Assembly: GCA_024655945.1 (NCBI GenBank)
Contig: JANLFK010000002.1
Location: 306,610 to 370,609 of the forward strand
Direction of reading: 5' to 3'
Source: a candidate division KSB1 bacterium
Lineage (GTDB): Bacteria > Zhuqueibacterota > Zhuqueibacteria > JANLFK01 > Oleimicrobiaceae
Length of the DNA: 64,000 nucleotides
Below are positions 41,825 through 52,324 of this stretch, piece after piece (the stretch's first letter is position 1; every line of letters begins with the position of its first letter). The position numbers were made by a program, and so were the translations under genes. The notes under the pieces were generated by a model, which had not been told where the DNA came from, ran no database searches, and worked only from the letters and a program-made list of their open reading frames with translations.

Positions 41825-43159
41825 TCACGCGTGTGCCTCCATCAACCGTCGACTTGCGTGGTGACACCACTGGTGAATGACCATGCCGGCGAGAAGAGAA
41901 AGGCCAAGGCTGATAACCCAGTACCCCGCCCTGGTCGCCTGGTAGAGGTAGCTGAAAGCCACCACGACATACAGATGCCCCAGCCACGCGAGTGTGGTCA
42001 ACTTCGGCTGCCGCTTCGCCTTGAACCAGAACACCGTGCACAAGAGCCCCAGCAGATAGGGACCAACCAGCACTCCGGCCAACCCGAAATCGGCGTGCAG
42101 TTCTCGCAGGTAGGTGGCAGTGTTCGAGGGAAAGGGGATCGGGTAGAACTTCTGGTAGTCCGGCACATCGTCGGCCAGCCCGAAGCGCGCCAACATGCGA
42201 AACACCGGCGCAAAGGTGTTGGACCCCGGATAAGGATGCTCGCCACCCGCCTTCCAGTAGGCATTGAGCACGGCCGGGTGGGAGCTGATGTACATATAAA
42301 GCGAAGGTGTGATGATGAAATTGCGCTCCAGCTTGGTTAGTCGCCTGGAGGCGCCATAGAAACGCTCGAAGGTGCCGCGGAAGCCACGCACAAACTCGGC
42401 AGCGGCCAGGAAAAGCGCCAGGACCAGCACCAGGCCCACCACCCTTTTCCAGCGTGCCACTGGTACGGGCACTCTGGCGGAGCCGGGAGCCAGCCGGCCC
42501 AAGAAATACGCACTGAGAAAGAGCACAATGCCGTTGAGCATCTTCGCCCTGCCCACCAGCGCAATGTCGCCCACGATGATGACCAGAAGTGGCAAGAGCG
42601 CAATGGGCCTTATTCTGCCGGAACGCGCGCTGTACACCCCCGCCAAGAACACGGCAGCCAACGCAAAGGAATCGACGTAGGGGATCATCCCGGGAAGCTC
42701 ATCGCTGACCCGCATGCGATAGATGAGGTTGCCGCGCACGATCACCATGGCCACGCTGCCGAACCGGGAAATGAGCACTGACCAGTGCTGCAACGCCCCC
42801 ACCAAGCCGATGGCCGAGAGCAGCAAAATGGCCCCCACCAGCAGCTTGCGCTCCAGGGGGGCAACGCCCGGCTGCACCGCCGCCTCGCTGGCAACCTCTG
42901 GAACACCGAGTGCCACTCTGCCCAGCGGAATCACGCACGCGCCAGCCGCAAATGCCGCCCACCCGTAGGCAATGATCAGCCATACCTCGGTGCTCATCGG
43001 CTTGTAGCTAATGAGCCGGAGAGAATAGGCCGCCATGCCTACGCCCCAAATCAGTGAGTAAAGGGCCAAATGGTTGAACCATCGCCCCAACAGGGCACGG
43101 CTCAACAAAATGCCTGCCAAGCCGCAGAAGAGTAAAAGAAGAGGCACCGGGTCCGTCAT
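41825..43159 (-). CDS. Oligosaccharide repeat-unit polymerase (Wzy-like)
   Basis: 444 residues with about 11-12 membrane helices and a long outside loop (about 275-350). It resembles O-antigen polymerases of the TIGR04370 type: an early DPVPLLLLFCGLAGILLSRA, a mid GNLIYRMRVSDELPGM and a late LRELHADFGLAGVLVGPYLLG. Wzy polymerises flipped repeat units in the periplasm. I set the start at ATG 43159, five bases after the methyltransferase stop; the open frame extends to 43201. Between two flippase genes and Wzz/Wza genes, it completes a Wzx/Wzy pathway. Confidence 0.85.
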   Translation of the reverse strand: MTDPVPLLLLFCGLAGILLSRALLGRWFNHLALYSLIWGVGMAAYSLRLISYKPMSTEVWLIIAYGWAAFAAGACVIPLGRVALGVPEVASEAAVQPGVAPLERKLLVGAILLLSAIGLVGALQHWSVLISRFGSVAMVIVRGNLIYRMRVSDELPGMIPYVDSFALAAVFLAGVYSARSGRIRPIALLPLLVIIVGDIALVGRAKMLNGIVLFLSAYFLGRLAPGSARVPVPVARWKRVVGLVLVLALFLAAAEFVRGFRGTFERFYGASRRLTKLERNFIITPSLYMYISSHPAVLNAYWKAGGEHPYPGSNTFAPVFRMLARFGLADDVPDYQKFYPIPFPSNTATYLRELHADFGLAGVLVGPYLLGLLCTVFWFKAKRQPKLTTLAWLGHLYVVVAFSYLYQATRAGYWVISLGLSLLAGMVIHQWCHHASRRLMEAHA

Positions 43160-43163
43160 CGCC

Positions 43164-44171
43164 CTAACTCGCCTGGGCTTTGTTTGAGCCAATCGCGGCA
43201 AGCCGCCGAAGGTAGAGAGCCGCCGAGTCGCCCTGCTCTTGCGCGTTCAACTCCCTGGCCATGGAGCGAAACGAGGCCATTTGGCGCTTGCCAAAAAGGG
43301 ACGCGTGGGGATTGACCTCGTACGAATTGGATGCCAGAAGCGCAATGCCGTGCACGTACTGTTCGCTCCCCCAAAACTGAAACTCCGTGGAGTCGAACAC
43401 CACCTTGTCCAGTTTCCACCCTGTTCTCGCGGCAAGAAGCTCCATGCCTTTGCGGGAGAAGATGAACAGGTGGCGCGGTGCGTCCAACTGCACCCAATGC
43501 ACGCCATAATGCTGCCATGCATAGCAGGGAATGACCGGTGTACGTATGAGGCAGGTGCCGCCCTGCGGCACAAGGTGCGCCACCAGGCGCAACGCTTCCT
43601 CAGGGTCCGCGAGGTGCTCAAAGGAGTGGTGGAACATCACCAGGTCCCACCTTCCTTCCACCTCCTCCAACCTTTGCCGGCGCACCACCAGGCCATTCGT
43701 GTACTGAATGTCGTCCTGCAACCAGGGATCGATTCCCAAAAGGTAGCGAAACCCGCGCTGCCTGAGGCGGTAGAGAAGGGCTCCAGTCCCGCAGCCAACG
43801 TCCAATATCCTGGTCTGCGTGCAAAGGCCAGGAACCCCGGACAGGCTGCGCAGCGCCTCATCAGGGAAGTGGCCGTAGAGGAAGCGGCCCAGGATTCCAC
43901 AGTTGTACAGCGCATAACGATCGCGCAGCAGGAGCGCCACGCGACGAACAGGGTTGCCGTCGGTGGACAGCGGCTGCTGGTTGATACTGTAGTAGGCTGG
44001 AGGGTAGTAGCAACTGAGGTCTGCCGGTCGCTCGCGGAGCTGCAGACAGCCGCACTCCCGGCATTGGAAATAGGGGAACTCCTCTCCCAAACCCAACATC
44101 ATTTCCCGCACGGAGAAGGTAGCATGCGGGCCGGCACTGCCACAGACCTTGCAACTGCTCACTGCAGCCAC
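43164..44171 (-). CDS. Class I SAM methyltransferase with N-terminal zinc-ribbon
   Basis: 335 residues. An N-terminal zinc site (Cys7 and Cys10 in SCKVCG; Cys37, Cys40 and Cys42 in FQCRECGCL) precedes a class I methyltransferase domain with motif I RILDVGCGTGALLYRL. Later come FHHSFEHLADPEEALR and VPQGGTCLIRTPV. Proteins of this build are common in polysaccharide loci and may methylate a sugar, cap a chain or modify a lipid intermediate. GTG at 44171 or 44162. Cluster context: between the polymerase and chain-length regulator. Confidence 0.85.
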   Translation of the reverse strand: MAAVSSCKVCGSAGPHATFSVREMMLGLGEEFPYFQCRECGCLQLRERPADLSCYYPPAYYSINQQPLSTDGNPVRRVALLLRDRYALYNCGILGRFLYGHFPDEALRSLSGVPGLCTQTRILDVGCGTGALLYRLRQRGFRYLLGIDPWLQDDIQYTNGLVVRRQRLEEVEGRWDLVMFHHSFEHLADPEEALRLVAHLVPQGGTCLIRTPVIPCYAWQHYGVHWVQLDAPRHLFIFSRKGMELLAARTGWKLDKVVFDSTEFQFWGSEQYVHGIALLASNSYEVNPHASLFGKRQMASFRSMARELNAQEQGDSAALYLRRLAAIGSNKAQAS

Positions 44172-44173
44172 CC

Positions 44174-45466
44174 TTATCCCCTGTGTTTCCCCTGGAGTAC
44201 ACCAATTCTTCTCATGGAGCGGACGAGTCTGCGGTACGCCTCCCTGCCCGGCAACGCCTCCGCCAGAGCGGCAGCACGGGGGTTGTGTTCCCTTTCCCGC
44301 TCGTAGAGTTCCGCAACAAAGACCCAGGAAGTTGCGAACAGTGCTGCCAAGGCGGTGAAGATGAGCACCAAGAGGCTGCGGCGCGGCTTGGCCTTGCGCT
44401 CGGGAGGCACAGCCCGATCCAACACTAACACGACTGGCATGTCCTTCTGCTCTTCAAGCTTGGCCTGCTCGTACAAGGGGACCAGAAACTCCAAGAGCTT
44501 GTTCTGTATCTCGAACTCGCGGTAGCGGCGGATGTACTCTATCCCCAGCTCCGGCACATCCTTGAACGGCACGAACAAGTTGAGAGATTGGTCAGCGAAC
44601 CAGTCGCTGCTGCCGAACTTCATCTCGCGCAGTTTCCTGTTCATTTCCGCCAGTTGCAGGCGGAGCGACTGCGTCTCGGGGTTGTCGGCACCAAGGCTGC
44701 GCTCGGCGATGCGCAGCTGGATCTCCTTTGCCACCGCCTCCCCCTTCAGCTCGGCGGCCCCTTTGATTGCCGCCTCTGTCTGCTCCGGCAGCGCGTAGAT
44801 ACCGTAGCGCTGCTGGAAGGCCTTGAGGCTGTCCTCGGCAATCCTTAGGTCACGCAAGTTCTCCTGGTAGCGCCGCTCCACAAACTCCCGGTTGTTCCGC
44901 GCCTCCTGGGTGCCGAGACGCACGCTGATCTCGTTAAGCACCTCGATGAAGTAGTTGGCCATATCCGCGGCGCGCTGTCGGTCCCGGTCGTAGACGGTAA
45001 TGTTGATATTCCCTTCGCTCCCGATATCGAATTCCGCCTTCTTGCTCAGCTTCCGCACCGCCTTCTCCATGGAACCGTCCTTGATCTTGTAGACGCGCAC
45101 CAAATCGAACTTGCGCACCACGGCTTCCATGGCCGTTCGGCTCTGCAGAATCGCAAGGTAGCTATAGGCCTCCTCTGAGGTACCCAAGCCTCTGCCAAGC
45201 CCGGAAAGGCCCTTCATGAGCGAGGAGAGCCCCCCTTCGAGCATGCTGGTGATGCCCCCCGGCTTCTTGGGAGGGAGCAAGGAAGCCCTGGCCGCATACC
45301 AGTTGGGGAGCGTCAGGCTCACAAGAACCGTGACCACCGCCACCGTGCCCACGGTTATGAGAATAAACCGCCGACGCTTGAAGAGGATATAGAGATAGTC
45401 AAAAAGGTACGAGGGGCGGAGTTGACCATCCCCTGGTTCCCTGGTTCTCGGTTTCTGTGGAGTCAT
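44174..45466 (-). CDS. Wzz-type polysaccharide chain-length determinant
   Basis: 430 residues of the PCP family. One N-terminal helix (about 35-58, ILITVGTVAVVTVLVSLTLP) and a PKKPGG- and SSLMKGLSGL-containing periplasmic segment are followed by a long coiled coil (about 180-330) and a C-terminal helix. The final helix has LVLIFTALAALFATSWV. There is no tyrosine-kinase domain. It sets the length of the polymer made by Wzy and contacts the export protein. ATG at 45466 follows GGAG. Three bases separate its stop from the methyltransferase start. Confidence 0.9.
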   Translation of the reverse strand: MTPQKPRTREPGDGQLRPSYLFDYLYILFKRRRFILITVGTVAVVTVLVSLTLPNWYAARASLLPPKKPGGITSMLEGGLSSLMKGLSGLGRGLGTSEEAYSYLAILQSRTAMEAVVRKFDLVRVYKIKDGSMEKAVRKLSKKAEFDIGSEGNINITVYDRDRQRAADMANYFIEVLNEISVRLGTQEARNNREFVERRYQENLRDLRIAEDSLKAFQQRYGIYALPEQTEAAIKGAAELKGEAVAKEIQLRIAERSLGADNPETQSLRLQLAEMNRKLREMKFGSSDWFADQSLNLFVPFKDVPELGIEYIRRYREFEIQNKLLEFLVPLYEQAKLEEQKDMPVVLVLDRAVPPERKAKPRRSLLVLIFTALAALFATSWVFVAELYEREREHNPRAAALAEALPGREAYRRLVRSMRRIGVLQGKHRG

Positions 45467-45505
45467 GTGCTTTCTCCTCACAACCAGCCCTGGCACGCAG
45501 GCGGC

Positions 45506-47179
45506 CTACCGGCTTCTCACCTGCATGATGAGCACCCCAATGCCCACTATGACGCTCAGTGCACTGGCCACTTGTCCATAGAGGTTCATGTAGTAGGCAA
45601 AGTCGCGGTGGAGTTTCATCGGCACCCAGATGTTGTCGCCCTCTTCGACCTCGGTCTTGCCCACATCCAGCCACTGCTTGGTCTTGCCCTTGATAATCTT
45701 GACATCGCCTTTGCGCGCACGCTCAGCGTAACCGCCCGCCTTGCGGATGTAGTACTCGTAGGAGCGCCCTTTTTCGTACGGCACGTGGCCGGGGCTCACC
45801 ACCTGGCCGAAGACGTACACGGTCTTCTTGCGCGCAGGCACTTTGATCAAGTCCCAGGCGTGGAGTGTAACATCCTGCGTAGAATCCCCATGGAGGAACA
45901 GTCTTTCGAAATCCACCGCAACAACCTCGCGACGGAGGCGGATGCTTGTCTCGGTGTTGTAGTAGGCGCTATCTGTGGGCGTGATGTAGCCACGCGCACT
46001 CAACAACCTCTCCAGGTCCATTTCCTTTTCCGTCAACGAGGTGCGGATGATCTCTGCGCCTGGCAGGAAGGCATGCTCGGTGAACCCACCGGCGCTGGCA
46101 ACGATCTGAGAAAGCTTGGTGCTCTCCTTTGTGATCGGATAGACACCCGGGTAGGGCACCTCCCCCTGGATTTCCACCACAAAGTTGCGCCGTTCCTGGG
46201 GCTTCTCCTTGACAAAAACACGATCGCCCCGCTGCAGCGGAAGATCCTCCGCCTCCCCGGCCAGGATTGCTTTGGCGTCCACCACCCAGTTGACCATGCG
46301 GTTGCCTCGCTCGTCGAGGCGGGAGATCTCCACATGGCTGGAGTCAGCGAGCGGTGTGAAACCGTGGCTGATGAGCAGCAGGTCGGTGAGGCGATCCCCC
46401 TCCACGTACTCGTACTGCCCGGGGCGATTAATGCCGCCGTAAATGCTGACAAAGTCCTTTTTCAAGTCGCGGCGAGGCACAAGGATGACGTCCCCATTGC
46501 GGAGATAGGGGTTAGCCTTGGCATCGCGCGTGGCATAGAAGCGCGGCAGGTCCACTCGGCTCACCGTCCCATCGCGGCGCCGCAGCACGATGTTGCGCGC
46601 TGAGGCGGTCTGCAGCAGGGCCTTCTGCCGTTCGCGCTCCTCGCGCGCCGTGTCCATCGCCATATTGGCCATGGCGATGGCCTTATCCACGCGCTCGGTG
46701 GCCAGCAGAGTGTAGGAGCCCTCCTTTATGACCACACCGGTGACCGTGACCACCACCGAACGAGGGTGCGTGAGCGTGACCGTGATCTGTCCTGCCACAT
46801 ACTTCTTGCGCACTTCGGCCACGGTTCTCTCCTTGACTTCAGAGAGGGGGAGCTCGGCCACTTGTATCTCGCCCACCGTTGGGATGAGCAGCGTGCCCTC
46901 TGGGGTCACCGTGAGTTCGTAGATCGCCGAGGGGCTCCCCCAAATGGACACCGTGATGCGGTCGGAAGGCCCCACGATGTACGTTTTCGGGTCGATGGGT
47001 TCCTCAAGCGCAACAGTCGTCTCACCGGGGATCTGCGTCCTGCCGGAGCGCGGCAACAACTGCTCCAGCAGCCGCTCCCGTTCCTGAGCAACAGCCCGCG
47101 GCGCAAAAGCGCCCCAAACAAACAGAAGAAACGCCACTCCCGCCAGTGTTCCTCTCACGGTGGGGGAATCTTTGCCCAT
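45506..47179 (-). CDS. Polysaccharide export protein (Wza-like, SLBB domains)
   Basis: 557 residues. Signal peptide ending APRAVAQ, then the Poly_export domain (about 62-150, YIVGPSDRITVSIWG, VTPEGTLLIPTVGEIQV). Several SLBB ligand-binding beta-grasp repeats follow (about 155-480, including FVSIYGGINRPGQYEYVEGD and FVVEIQGEVPYPGVYPI). A final hydrophobic stretch ALSVIVGIGVLIMQ may be a C-terminal membrane anchor. It should form the outer-membrane channel for the polymer. The start is ATG at 47179 after GGAG. There is no lipobox, unlike E. coli Wza. Confidence 0.9.
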   Translation of the reverse strand: MGKDSPTVRGTLAGVAFLLFVWGAFAPRAVAQERERLLEQLLPRSGRTQIPGETTVALEEPIDPKTYIVGPSDRITVSIWGSPSAIYELTVTPEGTLLIPTVGEIQVAELPLSEVKERTVAEVRKKYVAGQITVTLTHPRSVVVTVTGVVIKEGSYTLLATERVDKAIAMANMAMDTAREERERQKALLQTASARNIVLRRRDGTVSRVDLPRFYATRDAKANPYLRNGDVILVPRRDLKKDFVSIYGGINRPGQYEYVEGDRLTDLLLISHGFTPLADSSHVEISRLDERGNRMVNWVVDAKAILAGEAEDLPLQRGDRVFVKEKPQERRNFVVEIQGEVPYPGVYPITKESTKLSQIVASAGGFTEHAFLPGAEIIRTSLTEKEMDLERLLSARGYITPTDSAYYNTETSIRLRREVVAVDFERLFLHGDSTQDVTLHAWDLIKVPARKKTVYVFGQVVSPGHVPYEKGRSYEYYIRKAGGYAERARKGDVKIIKGKTKQWLDVGKTEVEEGDNIWVPMKLHRDFAYYMNLYGQVASALSVIVGIGVLIMQVRSR

Positions 47180-47185
47180 GAGCAC

Positions 47186-47626
47186 AACTCCTCACCTTCG
47201 CCAGATTCCGAAAAGCATCCGCCGTCAACCAGGAGCCACATCGCCTATTTGAGGCTCCGCCGGCCCGGCGCGGCCCGAGAGCTCAGGAACCTGGGCACCC
47301 ACTCGGCTCAACCAAGTTCCTCGCACGCCTCAGGCAGTAAACTCGGTCGCCTCCTGCCATTCAAACGAGGACGCCTGCCAGCCCTCGGAGCAAGAGTCGC
47401 CGTAAAGGTAGCCATTTCGGCCAAACATATCAAGCGGTTCTTGTCCAGCCTGAGAGCGCCGCGTCGCACAACCGGCCAGCAGGCACCCCCCGAGGCGCGA
47501 CTAACGTTGCGGGCCGCAGCCGGCAAGGCAAAGCATGGATAGCGCGCTTGCGGCCCTCCTTGCGCGCCTCAGGACCGGCATCACGTCCGCGCATCTACCG
47601 GGCCTCCCGCCATAGTTTGGCTGGCC
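47186..47626. other. Gene-free interval upstream of wza
   Basis: About 440 bases between the phosphoesterase and export genes with no convincing gene. It contains one weak promoter candidate (47405-47433). Confidence 0.5.
47405..47433 (-). promoter_or_regulatory. Weak candidate promoter of the wza-wzz segment
   Basis: TTGATA (47433-47428), 17 bases, TACCTT (47410-47405) on the minus strand. The -10 match is poor, so this is tentative. The long interval without a gene suggests that a second transcription unit starts here. Confidence 0.35.
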
Positions 47627-48100
47627 CTAAGGCTCAAGCTCGTAGAACTCCACCCGGGGCGCCTCGCCCTGCTTTATGGTGAGCACCGCTACCGAGCTCG
47701 CACTCCCCTGCCCACCGGCCGCACCCGGGTTGACAAACAGGATGCCGTGGCGCTTCTCGCAGCGCCGGCAATGGGTATGGCCGTGCACCACCACGCCTAT
47801 CTCGTCCAAACCTTCCTGTTTGGCGAGCTCCCACAGCCACGGCAAAGACGGCGGTCGATGCACGAGAACGATCGTCGTCTCCTCTGCTTTGACTACACGC
47901 CAGGGCGGCTGCATCGCGCTGAGGGGCGGCCGGTCCATGTTGCTCGCCACCGCCTGCACCGGCGCCACTTTCGCCAGCTCCTCGAGCACGGCAGAAGAGC
48001 CAATGTCCCCTGCATGAAGGATCAGGTCAACCCCCGCCAAGAGTCCTGGCACCGACGGGTGCAGGCAGCCGTGGGTGTCGGCAATGAGCCCGAGCCTCAT
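47627..48100 (-). CDS. YfcE/MJ0936-type metallophosphoesterase
   Basis: 157 residues, calcineurin-like phosphoesterase fold. All metal motifs are present: IADTHG (7-12), HAGDIG, SNMD, LVHRP and HGHTH. Members of this short family act as phosphodiesterases or phosphatases on nucleotides. ATG at 48100 gives the typical MRLGLIADTHG start; ATG at 48109 overlaps the NhaC stop codon and would add three residues. The long open frame upstream is not part of it. The gene is probably co-transcribed with nhaC. Confidence 0.85.
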   Translation of the reverse strand: MRLGLIADTHGCLHPSVPGLLAGVDLILHAGDIGSSAVLEELAKVAPVQAVASNMDRPPLSAMQPPWRVVKAEETTIVLVHRPPSLPWLWELAKQEGLDEIGVVVHGHTHCRRCEKRHGILFVNPGAAGGQGSASSVAVLTIKQGEAPRVEFYELEP

Positions 48101-48108
48101 GGCGCCCA

Positions 48109-49530
48109 TCACCCGGCCGTAGCGAAACCAGCGACCAGATAGAGAACAGTGGCCAGTGCCGCTGCCAACAGCGCATAAGGCAATTGGGTGTTGACGTGGT
48201 CGATGTGGTCGGTGGCCGCCCCCATCGACGAAATAATCGTCGTGTCGGAGATCGGCGAACAGTGGTCGCCGAACACACCGCCTCCCAGGACTGCGGCGAG
48301 GGCCACCCCTGGATGCAAACCCATGCGCGCCACCATGGGCACCGCGATGGGGATCATGATGGCAAAAGTCCCAAAGGAGGTGCCGGTGGAGAAGGCAATT
48401 ACGCTGGCGGCAAGAAAGAGGAGCGCTGGCACCAGACCGGGATGCACCCACATCTTGGCCACAGAAGCCACGAAAGGTCCCGTCCCCAGCTCACGGCACA
48501 CTGCGCCAATCGCAAAGGCAAAGATCATGAGCGTCGCAAGGGGGACCAGTCCGCCCACACCCCTCATGAACTGGTCAACAATCTCTCTGGTGGACATGAT
48601 CCCCTGCAAGCGATAAGCCACAGCCGCCACGCCGATACCGGCAGTCACCGCCCAGAAGACGGCGGTCGAGCCGGAGCCCCGCATGATGTTGCCTCCGCCG
48701 GTGAGGAGCAGCCCCACCGGCATCATCGTCACCATTACGCCGATGGGCAAGAGCATATTGATGGCGCGCGGCCTGACGCCCTGCTTGGTAGCCACCCCGG
48801 TTACCTCAGCGGAGACCAGCGGCTCTGCCCCGTCGCGCAAGAGCTTCCCTTCCTCGCGCACGCGTCGCTCAGCCCCGCGCATCGGCCCAAGATCGTGCTC
48901 GAGGAGCACCACCATCAACACCAGAAAGAGAGCGAGGATGGCGTAAAAGTTCAACGGCATGGAGAGCACCAGCCAGTGCACCGGGTCTGCCACCCGCTGC
49001 TCTGCCAACAAGGCGATGACAAACGCCCCCCAAGCGTTGAGGGGAATCAGGATGCACTTCGGGGCCGAGGTGGAATCGCAGATGTAAGCCAGCTTCTCGC
49101 GGGATATGCGCAGGCGATCGAACAATGGCCGGCAGACCGCTCCGGAGATGAGCACGCAGATACTCGACTCGACAAAGACCACTACCCCGAGCGCCCATGC
49201 CAAGAGCCCAGCGCTCCGCCGTCCCCTCACCAAACCCCTTCTTGTCACCCACTCGACAAACCCTTCCATACCCCCGGAGTACTGCGTGAAGCTGATCAAG
49301 GCACCTACCATGGCGCTGAAGAGGATCACCTTGGCATTGCCCGGATCCTGGAAAACCCGCACGCACCCTTCCAAAGCCTGCGCCAAGCCGCTCACCGGGT
49401 TCCCACGGGCAAGTATTGTCCATCCGAGCCAGATGCCAACGAAGAGCGAGATGAACACCTGCCGGGTGCCAATGGCCAGGACAATGGCAACCAGAGGTGG
49501 CAAAATGGAAATCCAACCCGCAGTGTCCAC
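48109..49530 (-). CDS. nhaC: NhaC-family Na+/H+ antiporter
   Basis: 473 residues with about 11-12 membrane helices. It exchanges Na+ for H+, or transports a small organic substrate in some relatives. The family motif GDHCSPISDTTIISSMGA, with HIDHVNTQLPYAL, lies near the C-terminus. A second conserved patch, FSTGTSFGTFAIMIPIAVP, is about 40 residues earlier. The start is GTG at 49530 behind GGAGG. It follows serS by 71 bases. Relatives with this arrangement sometimes carry amino or dicarboxylic acids, so the substrate is not certain. Confidence 0.85.
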   Translation of the reverse strand: MDTAGWISILPPLVAIVLAIGTRQVFISLFVGIWLGWTILARGNPVSGLAQALEGCVRVFQDPGNAKVILFSAMVGALISFTQYSGGMEGFVEWVTRRGLVRGRRSAGLLAWALGVVVFVESSICVLISGAVCRPLFDRLRISREKLAYICDSTSAPKCILIPLNAWGAFVIALLAEQRVADPVHWLVLSMPLNFYAILALFLVLMVVLLEHDLGPMRGAERRVREEGKLLRDGAEPLVSAEVTGVATKQGVRPRAINMLLPIGVMVTMMPVGLLLTGGGNIMRGSGSTAVFWAVTAGIGVAAVAYRLQGIMSTREIVDQFMRGVGGLVPLATLMIFAFAIGAVCRELGTGPFVASVAKMWVHPGLVPALLFLAASVIAFSTGTSFGTFAIMIPIAVPMVARMGLHPGVALAAVLGGGVFGDHCSPISDTTIISSMGAATDHIDHVNTQLPYALLAAALATVLYLVAGFATAG

Positions 49531-49601
49531 AACACCTCCAGGTGGCGAGGTTCACCCAGGAGCGGGTGCGTTTCCTCCCATGCAAAGCAGACAGGAGCAG
49601 C

Positions 49602-50867
49602 TCAGCGCAGAAGGTCCACGCCCATGTAAGGACGGAGCACCTCTGGCACCACCACGGTGCCCTCGTCGGTCTGATAGTTCTCCAGAATGGCGATGACCGT
49701 GCGCGGCAAGGCCACGCCCGAGCCGTTCAGAGTGTGCACGTACTCCGGTTTGGCCCCTTTTGCCCTGCGAAAGCGGATGTTCGCGCGCCGTGCCTGAAAC
49801 GCCTCGAAATTGCTACAAGAGGAGACCTCCAGCCACTTGCCGATGCCGGCTGCCCAGACCTCGATATCGTAGCATTTGGCGGCAGCAAAGCTGAGGTCGC
49901 CAGTGGCCAAGACTTTTACCCGGTACGGCAGATTGAGGAGTTGCAGCACCTCCTCGGCATTGGCCAGCAGACTTTCCAACTCAGCGTAGGAGGTTTCCGG
50001 TTTGACGAATTTCACCATCTCCACCTTGTCGAACTGGTGGATGCGCACCAGGCCACGCGTGTCCCTTCCGTAGGAACCGGCCTCGCGCCGAAAACAGGGC
50101 GTATACGCCGTGTAGTAGATGGGCAGTCTGTCGCCGTCCAGAATCTCGTCGCGGTGCAGGTTGGTGACCGGCACTTCCGCTGTTGGGATCAGGAAAAGGT
50201 CGTCCTCCTCAATGCGGTACATGTCCTTTTCGAGCTTGGGGATCTGCCCGGTGCCGAACATGCTCTCCCGCTTGGTGACAAAGGGGGGGAAGACCTCGAT
50301 GTAGCCGTGTTTCTGCACATGCAGGTCAAGCATGAAGTTGATCAGGGCACGCTCCAACTTGGCTCCCAGTCCGCGGAAGTTGACGAAGAAGGCACCGGCC
50401 ACCTTCGCACCTCCCGCCAGGTCCAGTATGCCCAGGCTTTCGCCGATCTCCCAATGGGTCTTGGGCTGAAAATCAAAAGTCTCCACAGTCCCCCAGTGCT
50501 TGATGACCACGTTGGCCGATTCATCCCCTACCGGCACGCTGGGGTGCGCAACGTTGGGAATCCTGATCTGAACCTCGTAGATGGCCTTCTCCAGCTCCTC
50601 CAGCTGCGTGTCCAGCTCTTTGATGCGGTCGGCAACCTTGCCCATCTCCTGGATCAAGGCGGAGGCGTTCTCGCCCCGTTTCTTCATTGAGGCGATGGTT
50701 TCGGAAACCTTGTTGCGTTGCGCCCTGAGCGCTTCGCCTTCGGCCAAAATGGCCCGCCGCCGCTCGTCCAACTCCAGCAGCCTGTCCAGATTGACGTCTT
50801 CCCGCTTGTTGGCAATGGCCTGTCGCACCAGGTCCACATTCTCGCGGATGAATTTCAGATCAAGCAT
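49602..50867 (-). CDS. serS: Seryl-tRNA synthetase
   Basis: 421 residues, charging tRNA-Ser with serine. The N-terminal coiled-coil arm (about 25-105) grips the tRNA. The class II core has motif 2 in [20 protein letters not shown] (about 260-280) and motif 3 with the serine-binding [15 protein letters not shown] (about 340-354). The length is standard. ATG at 50867 is preceded by GAGGA. It lies inside a polysaccharide cluster, 13 bases after the sugar transferase gene, an unusual but not unknown position. Confidence 0.97.
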   Translation of the reverse strand: MLDLKFIRENVDLVRQAIANKREDVNLDRLLELDERRRAILAEGEALRAQRNKVSETIASMKKRGENASALIQEMGKVADRIKELDTQLEELEKAIYEVQIRIPNVAHPSVPVGDESANVVIKHWGTVETFDFQPKTHWEIGESLGILDLAGGAKVAGAFFVNFRGLGAKLERALINFMLDLHVQKHGYIEVFPPFVTKRESMFGTGQIPKLEKDMYRIEEDDLFLIPTAEVPVTNLHRDEILDGDRLPIYYTAYTPCFRREAGSYGRDTRGLVRIHQFDKVEMVKFVKPETSYAELESLLANAEEVLQLLNLPYRVKVLATGDLSFAAAKCYDIEVWAAGIGKWLEVSSCSNFEAFQARRANIRFRRAKGAKPEYVHTLNGSGVALPRTVIAILENYQTDEGTVVVPEVLRPYMGVDLLR

Positions 50868-50880
50868 CGCGATTCGTCCT

Positions 50881-52281
50881 CTATTGCCCTTTGCCCGTGA
50901 GCATCACCCAAATCGTCCGCAAGACAATCTTCATGTCCATGCGCAGCGACATGTTCTCGACATAATAGAAATCGTACTCCAGCTTTCTCTTCACGTCCTG
51001 CAAAGATTCGTCATAGGTCCCTTTGATCTGCGCCCACCCGGTAATGCCCGGCTTGACCATCAGCCTCCTTGTGTACAGGCGCACGTGGCGCTTCAGCTTC
51101 TCCACAAAGTAGGGCCGCTCCGGACGCGGTCCCACCAGGCTCATGTCGTTCTTGAGCACGTTGATGAACTGGGGGATCTCATCGATGCGCAGGCGGCGGA
51201 TGATGCGCCCGACTCTGGTGACGCGCGGGTCGTTCTTGCCTGCCCACACCGGGCCGGTCAACTTCTCCGCACCGACGATCATGGAACGGAACTTGTAGAT
51301 TTCAAAGTGCCTCCCTCCTCTTCCAACCCGACTCTGCTTGTAAAACACCGGCCCTGGGGAGTCCAACTTGATGAGCAGCGCCACCAGCAACCAGAGAGGC
51401 AGAAATCCCACCAGGACGATGATCGAGACGACCACATCCAGGGCGCGCTTTGCCTTCCGCTCCCAGGGCGGCATGAGCTGTGGAAAGACCTCGATGAGCG
51501 GAAATCCGTAGATCTGGTTCGTGCGCATCTGGCCGGTGACGATGTCGTACAGGTCAGGCTGAATCTTGATGTTCACCGGCAGCCCCTCGCAGCGGGCGAT
51601 GACGTCCACCGTCTTGCGCCGTGAGTTCCCCTCCAGCGCGATGATGACTTCCTCGATTTGCTCCCTGAGCACCACTTCGCCCAAATCGCGCAGGCCGCCC
51701 AGTACCGGGCACCCACGATGCTGGCCTTTCCCCTCCTTTACCGAAGCGTCGATGAATCCCACCACGCGGTGGCCCAGGGCCGGATAGCGGAGGAGATCGT
51801 CGAATAACCTGCGCGCCTTGTCGTTCCACCCAATGATGAGCGTCCGACGCACGCCGATCCCCGCCTCCAGCAGCTTGCGCTGGATGGTGCGTAACAGCAC
51901 GCGCCCACCACCCACTGCCGCCGCCATGAGGCCCCAGTAGCTGACACTCATCATCCTGCTGAGCGACGGGGGCCGCGACAGGTCACGCTCCCAGTCAGTG
52001 GTGGCCAAAAGCAGGAGAACCATGCCGAAGGTCACTGCCTTGAGCACGGTGATGAGTTCGTCCATGCGCGACTGCGCGTACCAGGGCCGGTACAGGCCCG
52101 AGAGGAAGAACACCACCACCCAGAATGTAGTCAGAATTGCGGCAAAGACCAGCTGGTTCCCGACCTGCGTCTCGGCAAAGAAGCCCATTCCTTTGCGCAG
52201 CCAGCACCACGCCAGGAACACACCCATGGACGCTATGCAGTCCGAAAGGAGAAGCAGTATTCTTTGCACCGTCTTGGGCAC
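50881..52281 (-). CDS. Polyprenyl-phosphate sugar-1-phosphate transferase (WbaP/WcaJ-like)
   Basis: 466 residues. It starts synthesis of the repeat unit by moving a sugar phosphate to undecaprenyl phosphate. Four N-terminal helices (about 10-115) and a central Rossmann-like CoA-binding domain (about 135-245, [16 protein letters not shown]) precede the C-terminal catalytic domain. That domain shows [35 protein letters not shown] and [11 protein letters not shown], with [10 protein letters not shown] near the end. This full-length form is common for EPS loci. The sugar is probably glucose or galactose, but that is not readable. Confidence 0.92.
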   Translation of the reverse strand: MPKTVQRILLLLSDCIASMGVFLAWCWLRKGMGFFAETQVGNQLVFAAILTTFWVVVFFLSGLYRPWYAQSRMDELITVLKAVTFGMVLLLLATTDWERDLSRPPSLSRMMSVSYWGLMAAAVGGGRVLLRTIQRKLLEAGIGVRRTLIIGWNDKARRLFDDLLRYPALGHRVVGFIDASVKEGKGQHRGCPVLGGLRDLGEVVLREQIEEVIIALEGNSRRKTVDVIARCEGLPVNIKIQPDLYDIVTGQMRTNQIYGFPLIEVFPQLMPPWERKAKRALDVVVSIIVLVGFLPLWLLVALLIKLDSPGPVFYKQSRVGRGGRHFEIYKFRSMIVGAEKLTGPVWAGKNDPRVTRVGRIIRRLRIDEIPQFINVLKNDMSLVGPRPERPYFVEKLKRHVRLYTRRLMVKPGITGWAQIKGTYDESLQDVKRKLEYDFYYVENMSLRMDMKIVLRTIWVMLTGKGQ

Positions 52282-52324
52282 GGCTTCTTCTCAAGCTCCC
52301 CCGTTTACGACCGACGCCGGCAGC

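Noticed and set aside
47627-48451. 274-codon frame around the phosphoesterase
   Set aside because: The first ~115 residues are a shadow of the nhaC gene; the phosphoesterase begins at 48100 or 48109.
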